A DNA stretch of 64,000 nt from Gaetbulibacter_A sp043876815 (GCF_043876815.1 NZ_JBAWKA010000001.1:310001-374000); one strand, 5' to 3'. Shown: positions 43,053-53,101, counted from the first letter of the stretch. Made by a program: numbers and translations. Notes: generated from the sequence alone by a model not told the origin.

Positions 43053-43532
43053 AAAAGGTAAAATTAAATGTGTTTTAAGTTATTGAAATACAAATATTTA
43101 AATATATAAAATATAATTTTAAGTAACTTTAAACAGTGAAACATATTAGAATAAAGGAGTGGCTTTTTTGTTTTTGGGGTGTGTTAAAAAAGGATACAAG
43201 GAGGTACACGTCAAATCACTGAGGTAGACCTTTAAATTACCTTGAATGAGTTTTATTTTTCATAGGTTTTAAATGTTCTTCTAAGATTTTTAATAACTCC
43301 CGCCCAAACTAAATAGTTTTGAATGTCGCTTTTCTGATCTATGTATTGCCCTTTATAATGTAGGTTCTAGCTTTACAGGTAATAATATTATTTCATAATG
43401 TAAGCTCAAATTCAAATAAAGCAGGAATAAAATAAGAGGTAATTATAATTACTATTCATCTAAAATTAAGAATTGTAGTAAAAAACTTAAATATTATTTA
43501 TAAATTGGCTAAGGTTTTTGTAAAATATTAGT
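43053..43532. other. Non-coding gap between divergent accretion-zone genes
   Basis: This 480-base, AT-rich stretch separates the minus-strand lipoprotein gene from the plus-strand T9SS type B gene and so must hold both promoters. I see no convincing consensus promoter. The only recognisable element is the tail fragment at 43153-43179. No open frame of note is present. Confidence 0.6.
43153..43179 (+). repeat. Short fragment of the tRNA-Asp trailer repeat
   Basis: AAAGGAGTGGCTTTTTTG and the following TTTTTGGGG match the terminal part of the tRNA-Asp trailer and of its 47-kb copy (GGAGAGACTTTTTTG plus TTTTTGGGG). It marks the junction between the lipoprotein gene and the T9SS type B gene. Confidence 0.6.
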
Positions 43533-46500
43533 TTGAAGTTTTTTAGAAATTTATTCTTTTTAATCTCTGTTTTATCTCAAAGTACTTTCATTTATTCACA
43601 GTGTTTTAATTGCGGATTTAATATTGGGAATCATACAGATGATAGACCTCAAGATTTGGATCTTTTGTCTGATGGGGTGCTCTTGACAACTGCTTACTAC
43701 GGTAATGGAGAGATACACAAGTATGATTTCAATTGTAATCTGGTATGGACATATAATTTTGAAAACGAATATGATTTTATTCAAATAACAAAGACAGCAG
43801 TTGATGCAAATGATAATATTTATGCAATAATAGATAACAGTCAAGGTACTACAAATGTTGGTGGAATTGAAATTAGTGAAGGCCTAAGTTTAGTTAAAAT
43901 AAGCTCTAATGGGGGATTGTTATGGGTTAGACCAATTGGAAGTTGGATGATGGGAATAAATCTTCACATTTGGAATGATAAAATCTATGTGGTTGGACAT
44001 TTTGAATCAACAATAAATATTAATAATGAATTTATTTTAAACTCTCAAGCTGAAGATTATTACATAGCTGTCTTTAACCCTAACGGAAACTTTCTAGATG
44101 CTAGAAGGTTTGGAGAAACGTTAGATGATGTTCTAATAGATTCTGAAATGGATCATAACGGGAATATTTATATAACGGGTAGATCAAGATCAACTTATGT
44201 ATACTCTCATATTACCAAAATAGATCCTGAATTAAATTTTATTTGGGTCACTGAAATTTCAAATGATTCATCTAGTATTAATATCTTGAATCCTTCAAAT
44301 TTATATTACAATAAGACTAACAATAGACTTTATTTATGGGGTAGCTTTAATGGTTCAATAAAAATTGGAGGTCAAGAGCTAATTGGATATGATAATTTTT
44401 TCAGGACTAATATGCTAATTGAATTATCTGCTGAAACTGGTAATATTGAAAGAATAAAGTTGTTTGAAAATAAATCAACACTACCCATGCCTTCAATAGG
44501 AGGTAATTGGTTAACAAACAATATAAATACGGGACGGATGTTCCACAGTAACAATGAATTAATTGTCTTGACTAGTTTCCAAGACAGCTTTACTCTTGAT
44601 AATGTAACAATAATGTCCGCATTTGGTGGAAATTATTATCATGAGGATTTGGTGTTATTTAAAGTAAAATTGGATGATTTTAGTAGCGAATTTATATTAA
44701 AGACTACTGGGGAAAGTTATTTTGATAACCCTGACGCTACATATCAAGATGGACCAGGTCCTATTTTAATTCATAATAACAATATTTATGTAACTTCATT
44801 TTTTGAAAGTTCACCAATTTCTATTGACAATACTACTATTCCTAATAATAGTGGCAATAATGATAGTGATGTTTTATTTTATAAATATAGTTTATTGGAA
44901 GACAATCAGTATTCTATAGGTTTTAATAGAACTTGTTTTGGTGAGGGAACAGAATTTTTTATAGACGGAGACTTTGATTCTGTAGAATGGAATTTTGGAG
45001 ATATATTATCTGCATCTAATAATCTATCTAATGAAATAAGCCCAATACACGTGTTTACTAATCCTGGTCAATATTTGGTTAAAGCGAATATTATTTGTGG
45101 TGAAGATTCACAAGAAATTGAAATAGAAGTTATGATTTCTGAGCCGCCAGTAATTTATTATGTAGAGCCATTATATTCATGTGAAGATACCTTTAATACT
45201 GGAATATCAAATACTTTTGATGTTTCTTTTATTGAGGAAAAACTTGTGGGTAGTCAAAGTAATTTAACAGTGAGTTATTTTGATTTGGAAGGTAATCCGT
45301 TGCCTTCTCCTTTACCTAATCCTATGGCCAATTCAGTTCGAGACATTGAAACAATTACCGTTAGAGTATCCAGGGAAGGCAACCTAGGATGTTATGCAGA
45401 GTCAACTTTTGATTTAATAGTTAATTCTTTACCAGTTACTAAAGTTATTAATGATTTATATTCATGTGATGATGATAACGATGGAATTGGTTTTTTTGAT
45501 GTAAGCCATTTAGAAACAGAATTAAAATCAGGACAGGAGGATATATTAATTCAGTTCTTTTATGAAGATGGTGAGCAATTACCTGTGCCATTGCCAAATA
45601 CAATTTCCAATAAACTTGTAAATCAGGAAACAATTACGGCTAGAATAATAAACCCAAATACAAGTTGTTTTTCTGAAACTACTTTTAGACTTGTTGTAAA
45701 CCCTTTACCACAAGTTTATCCAATTGAGGGGATAATAGGCTGTGATGATAATAATGATGGAATATCTGAATACTTTGATACATCCAATGTTGAAAGCACA
45801 ATTTTAGGTGGGCAAACTGGGATGGAAGTTAGTTATTATGATGTTTCTGGTAATTTAATTTCCAAACCATTGGATAACCCTTATACCAATTCAAATCCTT
45901 TTCAGGAAACTTTAATAGCAAGAGTAACAAATGTTCAAACTTCCTGTTATGTTGACACACCTTTAATTTTAAAAACATCGGCTAAACCTCAAATATCTAC
46001 TCCAGTAGATAAATATTCCTGTGATAAAGGTGATGGTTTTTCTGATTTTAATTTAGAAAATATAAAAAATGAAATTATTGGCAATCAAACAGACATAACC
46101 CTCCATTATTTTGATTCAGCAGGAAATGATATTTCAAACCTGATTAATAGTAACTATACCAATCAAGAGCCTTGGAATCAAACAATATTTGTAAGAGCGG
46201 AAAATTCATTGAATAATCTTTGTTATTCAGAAACTAGTTTTGATTTAATAGTAAATACTTTGCCTCAAGTTCAATTAGATGATTCTTATTTTTTATGTGA
46301 TCTAGAGCAAAGCTACAATTTGGTAATTGAGAATAAATATGATACTTTCCTATGGACGTACCAAGATGGTAGTGTAATTTCAAATAATAATGAGGCTATT
46401 CTAATAAGTGAAGGGGGTTATTCACTTACCGTAGGGAGATTTCAAAATGGCATAATGTGCGAAAACAGATTTAATTTTGAATTAATAAGATCAATTTTGC

Positions 46501-46970
46501 CTTCAATCAATGATATAGAATATCAGGAGTTATCGGATAGTAATTTTATAAGAATTATTGCTGCTGGTGATGGTGATTTTGAATATTCGCTAGATGGCAT
46601 AAATTATCAGGATAATAACTCTTTTGATAATTTACAGGGAGGGGTTTACACGGTTAGGGTTAGAGATAAATTTGGATGTGGAGAAGATTCAACTCAAGTT
46701 ATTATAGTAGATTATCCTAAATATTTTACCCCTAATGGAGATGGTATTAATGATACTTGGTTTATAGCAGGTTTAAGTGATCAGTTTCAAGCTCGGAGTG
46801 ATATTTTTATCTATGACCGCTATGGAAAACTTTTAAAACAACTAAGTCCCAGTTCCATTGGTTGGGATGGTACATTTAATGGTTCAATGTTACCTTCAGA
46901 CGATTATTGGTTTAGTGTAAGTCTAGAAGATGGTAGAACATTTAAAGGGCACTTTACTTTAAAAAGGTAA
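43533..46970 (+). CDS. Giant secreted T9SS type B protein with PKD domain and repeats
   Basis: The 1145-residue protein starts with a signal peptide (KFFRNLFFLISVLSQSTFIYSQ). Residues 25-450 look like beta-propeller repeats of the SBBP kind. A PKD-like domain follows near 490-535 (VEWNFGDILSA, HVFTNPGQYLVKANIICG). Then come about four repeats of roughly 85 residues, each with a CDDDNDGI or CDKGDG motif and ending RVTN or ARIINPN-like. The C-terminus is a type B sorting domain: YPKYFTPNGDGINDTWFIAG to DDYWFSVSLEDGRTFKGHF. Translation must start at the TTG 43533, as an in-frame stop lies 12 bases upstream. It is more AT-rich than its neighbours and is bounded by trailer-repeat fragments. Confidence 0.85.
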   Translation: MKFFRNLFFLISVLSQSTFIYSQCFNCGFNIGNHTDDRPQDLDLLSDGVLLTTAYYGNGEIHKYDFNCNLVWTYNFENEYDFIQITKTAVDANDNIYAIIDNSQGTTNVGGIEISEGLSLVKISSNGGLLWVRPIGSWMMGINLHIWNDKIYVVGHFESTININNEFILNSQAEDYYIAVFNPNGNFLDARRFGETLDDVLIDSEMDHNGNIYITGRSRSTYVYSHITKIDPELNFIWVTEISNDSSSINILNPSNLYYNKTNNRLYLWGSFNGSIKIGGQELIGYDNFFRTNMLIELSAETGNIERIKLFENKSTLPMPSIGGNWLTNNINTGRMFHSNNELIVLTSFQDSFTLDNVTIMSAFGGNYYHEDLVLFKVKLDDFSSEFILKTTGESYFDNPDATYQDGPGPILIHNNNIYVTSFFESSPISIDNTTIPNNSGNNDSDVLFYKYSLLEDNQYSIGFNRTCFGEGTEFFIDGDFDSVEWNFGDILSASNNLSNEISPIHVFTNPGQYLVKANIICGEDSQEIEIEVMISEPPVIYYVEPLYSCEDTFNTGISNTFDVSFIEEKLVGSQSNLTVSYFDLEGNPLPSPLPNPMANSVRDIETITVRVSREGNLGCYAESTFDLIVNSLPVTKVINDLYSCDDDNDGIGFFDVSHLETELKSGQEDILIQFFYEDGEQLPVPLPNTISNKLVNQETITARIINPNTSCFSETTFRLVVNPLPQVYPIEGIIGCDDNNDGISEYFDTSNVESTILGGQTGMEVSYYDVSGNLISKPLDNPYTNSNPFQETLIARVTNVQTSCYVDTPLILKTSAKPQISTPVDKYSCDKGDGFSDFNLENIKNEIIGNQTDITLHYFDSAGNDISNLINSNYTNQEPWNQTIFVRAENSLNNLCYSETSFDLIVNTLPQVQLDDSYFLCDLEQSYNLVIENKYDTFLWTYQDGSVISNNNEAILISEGGYSLTVGRFQNGIMCENRFNFELIRSILPSINDIEYQELSDSNFIRIIAAGDGDFEYSLDGINYQDNNSFDNLQGGVYTVRVRDKFGCGEDSTQVIIVDYPKYFTPNGDGINDTWFIAGLSDQFQARSDIFIYDRYGKLLKQLSPSSIGWDGTFNGSMLPSDDYWFSVSLEDGRTFKGHFTLKR

Positions 46971-47039
46971 AAAAGATGATTTGGATACAATCGAAGTTGT
47001 TTTGAAATTAACTGTCTGATATTTAACTATATATTTAAT

Positions 47040-47194
47040 GGTTCATGAGTCCCGTCCAGACCGTAAAGATCCTGAATCAAGTTCAGGATGACAAAGTTGT
47101 GTTGGCCACTTAATTGTGGCTCGTGGTTGACCTAATATATTTAGTAGAGACTCGTTCGACCCTTATTCCTTACAGGAGAGACTTTTTTGTTTTT
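47040..47194 (+). repeat. Second copy of the tRNA-Asp 3' end and trailer
   Basis: GGTTC (47040-47044), then two extra bases, then GAGTCCCGTCCAGACCG (47047-47063) reproduce the T arm and acceptor 3' strand of tRNA-Asp, followed by the same trailer including the ATCCTGAA/TTCAGGAT hairpin. The 5' half of the tRNA is absent, so this is not a functional gene. It ends with the GGAGAGACTTTTTTG tail, which may still terminate transcription from the T9SS type B gene 70 bases upstream. Confidence 0.85.
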
Positions 47195-47258
47195 GGGGAT
47201 TTCTTATTATTCTCAATATCTTTTTTGTAACTTGTAATTGTTTTGTTTGCAGTTGGTT

Positions 47259-47528
47259 ATGAAAAATCCATTGTTAAAAAATCCGGTTTTATTAAATGTT
47301 GTTATTCTTATAATTTCAGGTTTCATCAGTTGGTTTACCTTGTTGATGGGAATAGCACACATTATTGAAGGAATTAAGCAGAACATTAATGGAACAAGTC
47401 CTGATATTCCTAAAGAGGAAGCTATACTTGGCGTGATTATAGTGACTTTGTTATGTGTTATTGGAATTATATTTTTACTTCTAACGATTGCGGCGATTCT
47501 AGCTATTATTAAAAGAAATAAATCCTGA
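47259..47528 (+). CDS. Small two-helix membrane protein of unknown function
   Basis: From the ATG at 47259 the product is 89 residues with two strong transmembrane segments (about residues 10-30 and 55-83), an intervening polar loop with KQNINGTSPDIPKEEA, and a basic C-terminus (KRNKS). I do not recognise a family. The open frame could begin seven codons earlier at a TTG, but the ATG gives a better membrane-protein start. It is enclosed by the second full trailer copy and the fragment at 47550. Confidence 0.5.
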   Translation: MKNPLLKNPVLLNVVILIISGFISWFTLLMGIAHIIEGIKQNINGTSPDIPKEEAILGVIIVTLLCVIGIIFLLLTIAAILAIIKRNKS

Positions 47529-47549
47529 ATTTCAATTTATATCGTGCTT

Positions 47550-47589
47550 TACTCGTTCGATCCTTATGCCTTATAGGAGGGGTTTTTTG
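47550..47589 (+). repeat. Third piece of the tRNA-Asp trailer repeat
   Basis: ACTCGTTCGATCCTTATGCC followed by TTATAGGAGGGGTTTTTTG closely matches the end of the second copy (47150-47189, ACTCGTTCGACCCTTATTCC and then TTACAGGAGAGACTTTTTTG). It closes the small membrane-protein gene as the second copy closes the T9SS type B gene. Confidence 0.75.
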
Positions 47590-48382
47590 CTATCAGAAGA
47601 GCGTTGGTATTGGGATTATAGTGATCCTCCTTAGAACATCGATGAAATGCAAGATTTTGAATTGGTTAAAACTTTATTAATCCAGATTTTTGAATTTTTA
47701 GTATTTAATCCATAATTTCATTGCTCATTATGGAACATATAAGTGTTAAGTAATTATTCTCCTTATATGTGATTAATAGCTAGAGCCCTTCTGCAAAAGA
47801 AGGGTTCACTAGTCTTAATATTGTTTTTTTCCTCCTTTGGTTCTTTTAGAATTACCTTTTCATAGACATTTTTTTATGTGGTATCAATCTTCCTTAAAGC
47901 TAAGAATTACAAGCTTTTAAGATTTGATATTGTCATATTTCGCAATGCTTTCAGGTTCTCCTTTCTTAAGGTGAGTTATTGTTGTTTTCTCTGTTAATAT
48001 TTGATTAACAAAACCTTCCTCAGTGGAGTTTGGGGTTTAAAGTTTTGAGTAAAAATTCAGTCTTTTGAAATTTCTAAATCGGTTTTGTATTCACGATATT
48101 AAAAATCTTATTCTACCCTCAAAATAACCTTATTCACCCCTTTTTCGAATTCGTTTTTTGACTAATTTAGGATAACCAACTTAACTCATTTTAAATGATA
48201 TGAAAAAACCCTCAATTTCTTCAAAAGTTATACCAATAACCTGAAAACATTTTTTTTAATATTTCTGCAGGTTCTGATTGTATTTAACAAAAAGTAATCT
48301 TCAATAAATTCAATTTTTGAATGACGCTTTGTTGTTTGAATTTCAAGGTCCTAATTAAGGATTAGATAAAAAAAACAGCCAT

Positions 48383-48466
48383 GATACAAAACGAAATATC
48401 ATTGTGACGGAAAGAAATGAGCTTGTTACGAATAGAATTATCCTTGTTACAAAACGAGCGCACAGT
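48383..48466 (+). repeat. Four tandem 21-bp direct repeats upstream of susC (operator candidate)
   Basis: Units start at 48383, 48404, 48425 and 48446, exactly 21 bases apart. Their first twelve bases read GATACAAAACGA, GTGACGGAAAGA, GTTACGAATAGA and GTTACAAAACGA. Positions 1 (G), 4-5 (AC), 8 (A), 11-12 (GA) and 21 (T) are invariant. The array ends 85 bases before the susC start codon. Two-turn spacing of direct half-sites is the geometry used by AraC-type DNA-binding domains. Confidence 0.6.
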
Positions 48467-48550
48467 CTTAAATACTTTAAATAAATTTAATTAAACGTGA
48501 TTAACAAACCAATTAACTAATTAAACAATCAACCAACTAAACTAAAAATT

Positions 48551-51550
48551 ATGAAACAAAATCAACTTTTTATAAGGCTTATTTTTTTTAGCCTTGTGTT
48601 TATGCTAGTAAGCTTTACTACCTTCGGTCAGACGGAAGTAAGCGGTACAGTTACTTCAGCATCAGACGGCCAACCAATTCCCGGAGTAAATGTTATTATA
48701 AAGGGAACTGCAAGGGGTACGGCAACCGATTTTGATGGAAATTTTAAGATCGACGCGTTATCAAACGATATTCTAGTCTTTAGCTTCTTAGGGTATCTTA
48801 CCCAGGAATTTACCGTAGGTAATCAAGAAGTGTTAAATGTGTCTTTAGAAGAAGATGCCGCAAAATTAGACGAGGTGGTAGTCGTTGGTTACGGTACTGC
48901 AAAGCGAAGTGATTTAACCGGAGCTTTGACCTCAGTAACAGCAAAAGATTTCGAAGATCAACCTCTGAACCAGGTGAGTCAGGCTTTACAAGGTAGAGCT
49001 GCAGGGGTACAAGTAACTCAAACAAGTGGTGTTCCCGGAGGTAGTTTTAAAATACGAATCCGTGGCGCAAACTCCATCACGGGAAGTAATGAACCTTTAT
49101 ATGTAGTGGACGGTCAGTTTGTTGATATTTCTACCGTTAACGTTAATGACATTCAATCTATGGAAGTTCTTAAAGATGCTTCTGCAACGGCTATTTATGG
49201 AACAAGGGGTGCCAACGGTGTTGTTTTGATCACAACAAAAAAGGGACGACCAGGTAAAGCTAGAATTAATGTGAATCTCTTTACCGGTATCTCCAATGTA
49301 ACTCAGAAATTGGACCTCATGAATGCTGTTGAATTTGCCGAAGGCGTTAATTTTTCAGAAGGTGCAGAAGTATTTACTGCACAGGAAATCGAAGACTTAC
49401 GGTTATCTGGTGGGGAAGATTGGCAGGAACTATTATTTCAAACGGCCTATTTTAATAATGCTCAAATTTCCGCAAGTGGTGGTAGCGACGTGGTGGATTA
49501 TTACATCTCCGGTAACTATTACGATGCTGGAGGAACTGTGGTAAAACGCCAGAATTTTAAACGTTTGAACTTAAGAACCAATTTAAATGCAAAGTTGTCT
49601 GATAAGGTGAAAATCGGGCTTAATTTTAATCTTGGCCAGGAAGAAAGAACCGGGGTGAGAGCTGATCTTGGCGTTGGACTTTCCTTTGATCCAACGACGC
49701 CTGCTTTTGATGAAAATGGAGATTATAATTTCAACTCTATAAAGAACCTTGCAACCTCACAAACCAATCCGTTGGTATCTGCTGAAAATGATATCCGAGA
49801 GAATACCATTGATCGCATAAGTGTTAATGGTAATATTAACTGGGATATTGTAAAGAATTTAGTGTTTAATTCTTCTTTTGGAATTGTAAAAACTGAAATT
49901 CATAATAATAGTTATCAACCTTTAATTTCGAGTAATAATGGCATTGCCAATGTTGATAATATTTATTCTACGAATGTATTTAACACCAATAGGCTTACGT
50001 ATTCGTGGGATATCGATGAGAACAATAGTATTAAGGTTGATGCGATACACGAATTAGTATTGGATCAAAGAAATCGTGTAGATATTAATGCTAGTGATTT
50101 TTTTACTGACGTTGTAAGTTTTAGAGACTTATCTGTAGCTAGTGTGCAAACAGTAAATAATTCAGAGAGTAATAGAGATCTCGAGTCTTTTTTAGGTCGT
50201 ATAAACTATTCTTTATTTGATAAATATTTATTTACAGCTTCATTTAGAGCGGATGGCACCAGCGTGTTTCAAAAAGACAAATGGGGTTATTTCCCATCAG
50301 CATCTGTGGCATGGAAAGTTTCAGAAGAAAACTTCATTAAAAATATTGAAACCATTAATAATCTGAAAGTTCGATTAAGTTATGGACAGGTTGGAAACCA
50401 AGGTATAAGTCCTTTTGGAACTAGAGATAGAGCAGTATTAGGCTTAGGGGTTAATTATCCTTTTGATGGAAACTTTACTATAGGAATAGCGCCTTCTAAT
50501 AGAGTAGCTAACCCTGATTTAACTTGGGAGACTACTGAGCAAATAAATGCCGGTATTGATGTTGGCTTATTAAATTCGGCCATTACGCTTTCAGTAGATT
50601 ATTATAAAAAGAATACCACAGATCTATTATTAGATACACAACTACCGGAGTTTGTTGGACCAACCCGAAAATTTGTTAACGCTGGTGAGGTTGAAAACAA
50701 AGGGTTCGAGATTACCTTAGGAACTAGAATATTGAATAATGAGGATTGGCGAATCAACTCTACTTTAAGTGTTTCAAGTAATAAGAACAAAGTATTGTCC
50801 TTAAATGATGATGTTGAGTTCATTGTTATTGGAGATGCTATTCGTGAAAACACATTTCCTGTAAACCCAACACGGGTTGAGGTAGGATTACCTATTAGTA
50901 CGTTCAGAGGTTATGTTTTTGAAGGCGTATATCAAATAGGTGAAGAAGCAGAGGCAGCTTTATTTAATAAAGCACCCGGCGATGCCAAGTATAGAGATAT
51001 AAATGGTGATGGTTTAATTACAACAGATGATATAACAACGGTAGGTGATGGAAATGCTGATTACACCTGGGGTTGGAACTGGGATGTTAGTTATAAGAAT
51101 TGGAGTCTTAACTTCCTGCTTACGGGATCTCAAGGGAATGATATTTATAATTTGCAACGTGCAAGATTAATGGCCCTTGGAGCTCAGCAATTTCATGCCG
51201 TTCATGGCGATTATAGAAATAGATGGACACCAACGAATCCAAGCAATATACCTTCCGGACGAGATGGAACAGAAATTTTGTCGTCTCAGTTCATAGAAGA
51301 TGGCTCTTTTGTAACGATGAAGAACATTGCTTTAGGATATGATTTTGATAGTGCATTCCTAGAGAAGATAGGCTTCGTAAATACCAGAATCTTTGTAAGT
51401 GCGGAAAATTTGTTTACAATCACGAATTATTCAGGGTTTGATCCAGAAGCCACAGCATTTGTAAGCAATGAGGATGCCGATGTAGGAATTGATTATAATT
51501 CTTACCCTATTAACCGATCGGTAACATTTGGTCTTAATGTTACTTTTTAA
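48551..51550 (+). CDS. SusC/RagA-type TonB-dependent outer membrane transporter
   Basis: The 999-residue protein imports nutrients such as oligosaccharides or peptides through the outer membrane using TonB energy. It has a signal peptide ending TTFGQ (about residue 27), a carboxypeptidase-regulatory-like domain (PIPGVNVIIKGTARGTATDF), the TonB-box region DEVVVVGYGTAKRSDLTGALTSV, a plug with PLYVVDGQ and AIYGTRGANGVVLITTKKG, and a C-terminal 22-strand barrel ending SVTFGLNVTF. The SusD partner starts 17 bases after its stop. The 21-bp repeat array upstream suggests a dedicated regulator. The substrate cannot be told, as no glycoside hydrolase adjoins. Confidence 0.95.
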   Translation: MKQNQLFIRLIFFSLVFMLVSFTTFGQTEVSGTVTSASDGQPIPGVNVIIKGTARGTATDFDGNFKIDALSNDILVFSFLGYLTQEFTVGNQEVLNVSLEEDAAKLDEVVVVGYGTAKRSDLTGALTSVTAKDFEDQPLNQVSQALQGRAAGVQVTQTSGVPGGSFKIRIRGANSITGSNEPLYVVDGQFVDISTVNVNDIQSMEVLKDASATAIYGTRGANGVVLITTKKGRPGKARINVNLFTGISNVTQKLDLMNAVEFAEGVNFSEGAEVFTAQEIEDLRLSGGEDWQELLFQTAYFNNAQISASGGSDVVDYYISGNYYDAGGTVVKRQNFKRLNLRTNLNAKLSDKVKIGLNFNLGQEERTGVRADLGVGLSFDPTTPAFDENGDYNFNSIKNLATSQTNPLVSAENDIRENTIDRISVNGNINWDIVKNLVFNSSFGIVKTEIHNNSYQPLISSNNGIANVDNIYSTNVFNTNRLTYSWDIDENNSIKVDAIHELVLDQRNRVDINASDFFTDVVSFRDLSVASVQTVNNSESNRDLESFLGRINYSLFDKYLFTASFRADGTSVFQKDKWGYFPSASVAWKVSEENFIKNIETINNLKVRLSYGQVGNQGISPFGTRDRAVLGLGVNYPFDGNFTIGIAPSNRVANPDLTWETTEQINAGIDVGLLNSAITLSVDYYKKNTTDLLLDTQLPEFVGPTRKFVNAGEVENKGFEITLGTRILNNEDWRINSTLSVSSNKNKVLSLNDDVEFIVIGDAIRENTFPVNPTRVEVGLPISTFRGYVFEGVYQIGEEAEAALFNKAPGDAKYRDINGDGLITTDDITTVGDGNADYTWGWNWDVSYKNWSLNFLLTGSQGNDIYNLQRARLMALGAQQFHAVHGDYRNRWTPTNPSNIPSGRDGTEILSSQFIEDGSFVTMKNIALGYDFDSAFLEKIGFVNTRIFVSAENLFTITNYSGFDPEATAFVSNEDADVGIDYNSYPINRSVTFGLNVTF

Positions 51551-51567
51551 TCATAAAAATAAATACG

Positions 51568-53085
51568 ATGAAATATATATATAAAATATTTTTGGTTGGA
51601 ATGGCTCTAATTTCAGTTCATTCATGTTCAACACTGGAGGAAGATACAGGCAGTTTATTATCTGTTGGTAAAATAGATACTGAAGCTGATGTTGCTAATA
51701 ACGTTGCTCCCATTTACAGAAGGCAGCTTAATATGCACAGAGACCCTCATTATTTAAGAACCGCTACTTATGGAGGTGATGATATTACAACTTGGATTGC
51801 AGGTAACAAAGCACCTTTAAGAGTTTTTGATAGATTTGATTATGGTAGTGGAGAAAACTCGGATATAATTTGGCTGCCCCATGCATGGGATAATTATTGG
51901 CAAACGATATACTATTGTAATACCTTAATTGAGGGGTTGAAAACAGCAACAGCACCAGAACTAATTGTTAAACAAGCCGATGCCGAAGCACGCGTATTCA
52001 GAGCCTTAAGTTATTTAAATTTAGTAAAGATCTATGGTAATATGCCTTTGATTCTGGATGGTGTTTTACCTACGGGTAAAGAACAACGAGCGACTGTTCT
52101 AGAAAATTATCAACAAATAGAAAGCGATCTACTTATTGCCGAAATTTCTTTGCCTTTGCCCGGAACCGAGGATGAAGGTCGGGCATCAGCAGCTTTAGCA
52201 AAGTCAGTACTTTCTGATTTGTATCTAACCTGGGCAGGGTGGCCTGTAAAGGATGTTAGTAAATATCCCTTGGCAGCTGCAAAGGCTAAGGGAATTATAG
52301 ATTATGGTTACTTTGAACTTATTCCGATAGATCAATTATGGACCTTAGCCGGAGCAGAGGGCCGTGAGACTATATTTTCATTTAGGTTTCCTGACGATCA
52401 AAGTTTTGGTAATCAGATAGGGACAGCATTTACCTTTCATCAAGGTAGAGGATTTTCGGATTGTTTTCCTGAATTACAATTTTTCTATGATTTTCCTGAA
52501 GGACCACGAAAAGATTATACATTCTTATTGGATATTCCAAACAGAAATGCACCAGATAATGTCATTACACCTAGAGATCCTCCAACGATTTTTTGGCCGG
52601 ATTCTGATAGAGCGCACCCCATGTATAGAAAATATGTGTTTTCTGAAGACCTGACATTTGGTTCCAGACCTGTAAACTTCAGATCAGTCGATATTTATAG
52701 ATATGCTGAAATTTTATTGATCTATGCAGAAGCTCAGGCCAGAGGTGCAGGAGAAAATGCCAATTCTATAGAAGCTTTAAATCAAGTAAAAAGAAGAGCT
52801 GCAGGACTACCATATGATGTTCCAAACGGAACAGTAGATGTTGCTACAGCTTCACCAAATGAGATTGTTGATGAAAAAGGCTGGGAGTTGGCTGCGGAAA
52901 ATAAAAGATGGTTTGACCTGGTTAGAACAGAGCGCGTTGCTGAAATGGCTGCAAAACGAGATCCATCGGAACCTGTGACTCTAGTAAGAACACCAACCTC
53001 TGCGCAATATATAGCTCCAATTCCATTTACTTCAATTTCGCTAAGTGAATTGGTGCAAAACCCAGAAGGTTTTAAAATTCAGTAA
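51568..53085 (+). CDS. SusD/RagB-type surface substrate-binding lipoprotein
   Basis: The 505-residue outer-membrane lipoprotein captures substrate for the SusC transporter encoded just upstream. It has a lipobox ending VHSC (C20), the helical TPR-like core with ADAEARVFRALSYLNLVKIYGNMPLIL, and the conserved C-terminal blocks RYAEILLIYAEAQARGAGEN, ELAAENKRWFDLVRTE and IPFTSISLSELVQNPEGF. Length is typical. A clear terminator follows, so susC and susD form a two-gene unit. Confidence 0.95.
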   Translation: MKYIYKIFLVGMALISVHSCSTLEEDTGSLLSVGKIDTEADVANNVAPIYRRQLNMHRDPHYLRTATYGGDDITTWIAGNKAPLRVFDRFDYGSGENSDIIWLPHAWDNYWQTIYYCNTLIEGLKTATAPELIVKQADAEARVFRALSYLNLVKIYGNMPLILDGVLPTGKEQRATVLENYQQIESDLLIAEISLPLPGTEDEGRASAALAKSVLSDLYLTWAGWPVKDVSKYPLAAAKAKGIIDYGYFELIPIDQLWTLAGAEGRETIFSFRFPDDQSFGNQIGTAFTFHQGRGFSDCFPELQFFYDFPEGPRKDYTFLLDIPNRNAPDNVITPRDPPTIFWPDSDRAHPMYRKYVFSEDLTFGSRPVNFRSVDIYRYAEILLIYAEAQARGAGENANSIEALNQVKRRAAGLPYDVPNGTVDVATASPNEIVDEKGWELAAENKRWFDLVRTERVAEMAAKRDPSEPVTLVRTPTSAQYIAPIPFTSISLSELVQNPEGFKIQ

Positions 53086-53101
53086 TTTGTTTTAGTTTAT
53101 T

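Larger units (their letters stand above)
47529..48550. other. 1-kb non-coding region before susC
   Basis: This AT-rich region has no convincing open frame. Its left end holds the trailer fragment at 47550-47589, and its right end holds the 21-bp repeat array and, presumably, the susC promoter. The middle (about 47600-48370) contains scattered short stems and stop-rich DNA that could be decayed sequence. No tRNA, transposase or recombinase remnant was recognised. Confidence 0.6.

Noticed and set aside
41999..47589. Integrated prophage or ICE behind tRNA-Asp
   Set aside because: No integrase, relaxase, phage structural or replication gene lies between the repeats; only the repeat scars support insertion.
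47600..48370. Hidden gene in the 1-kb gap before susC
   Set aside because: All six frames are broken by frequent stops and no domain pattern could be recognised.
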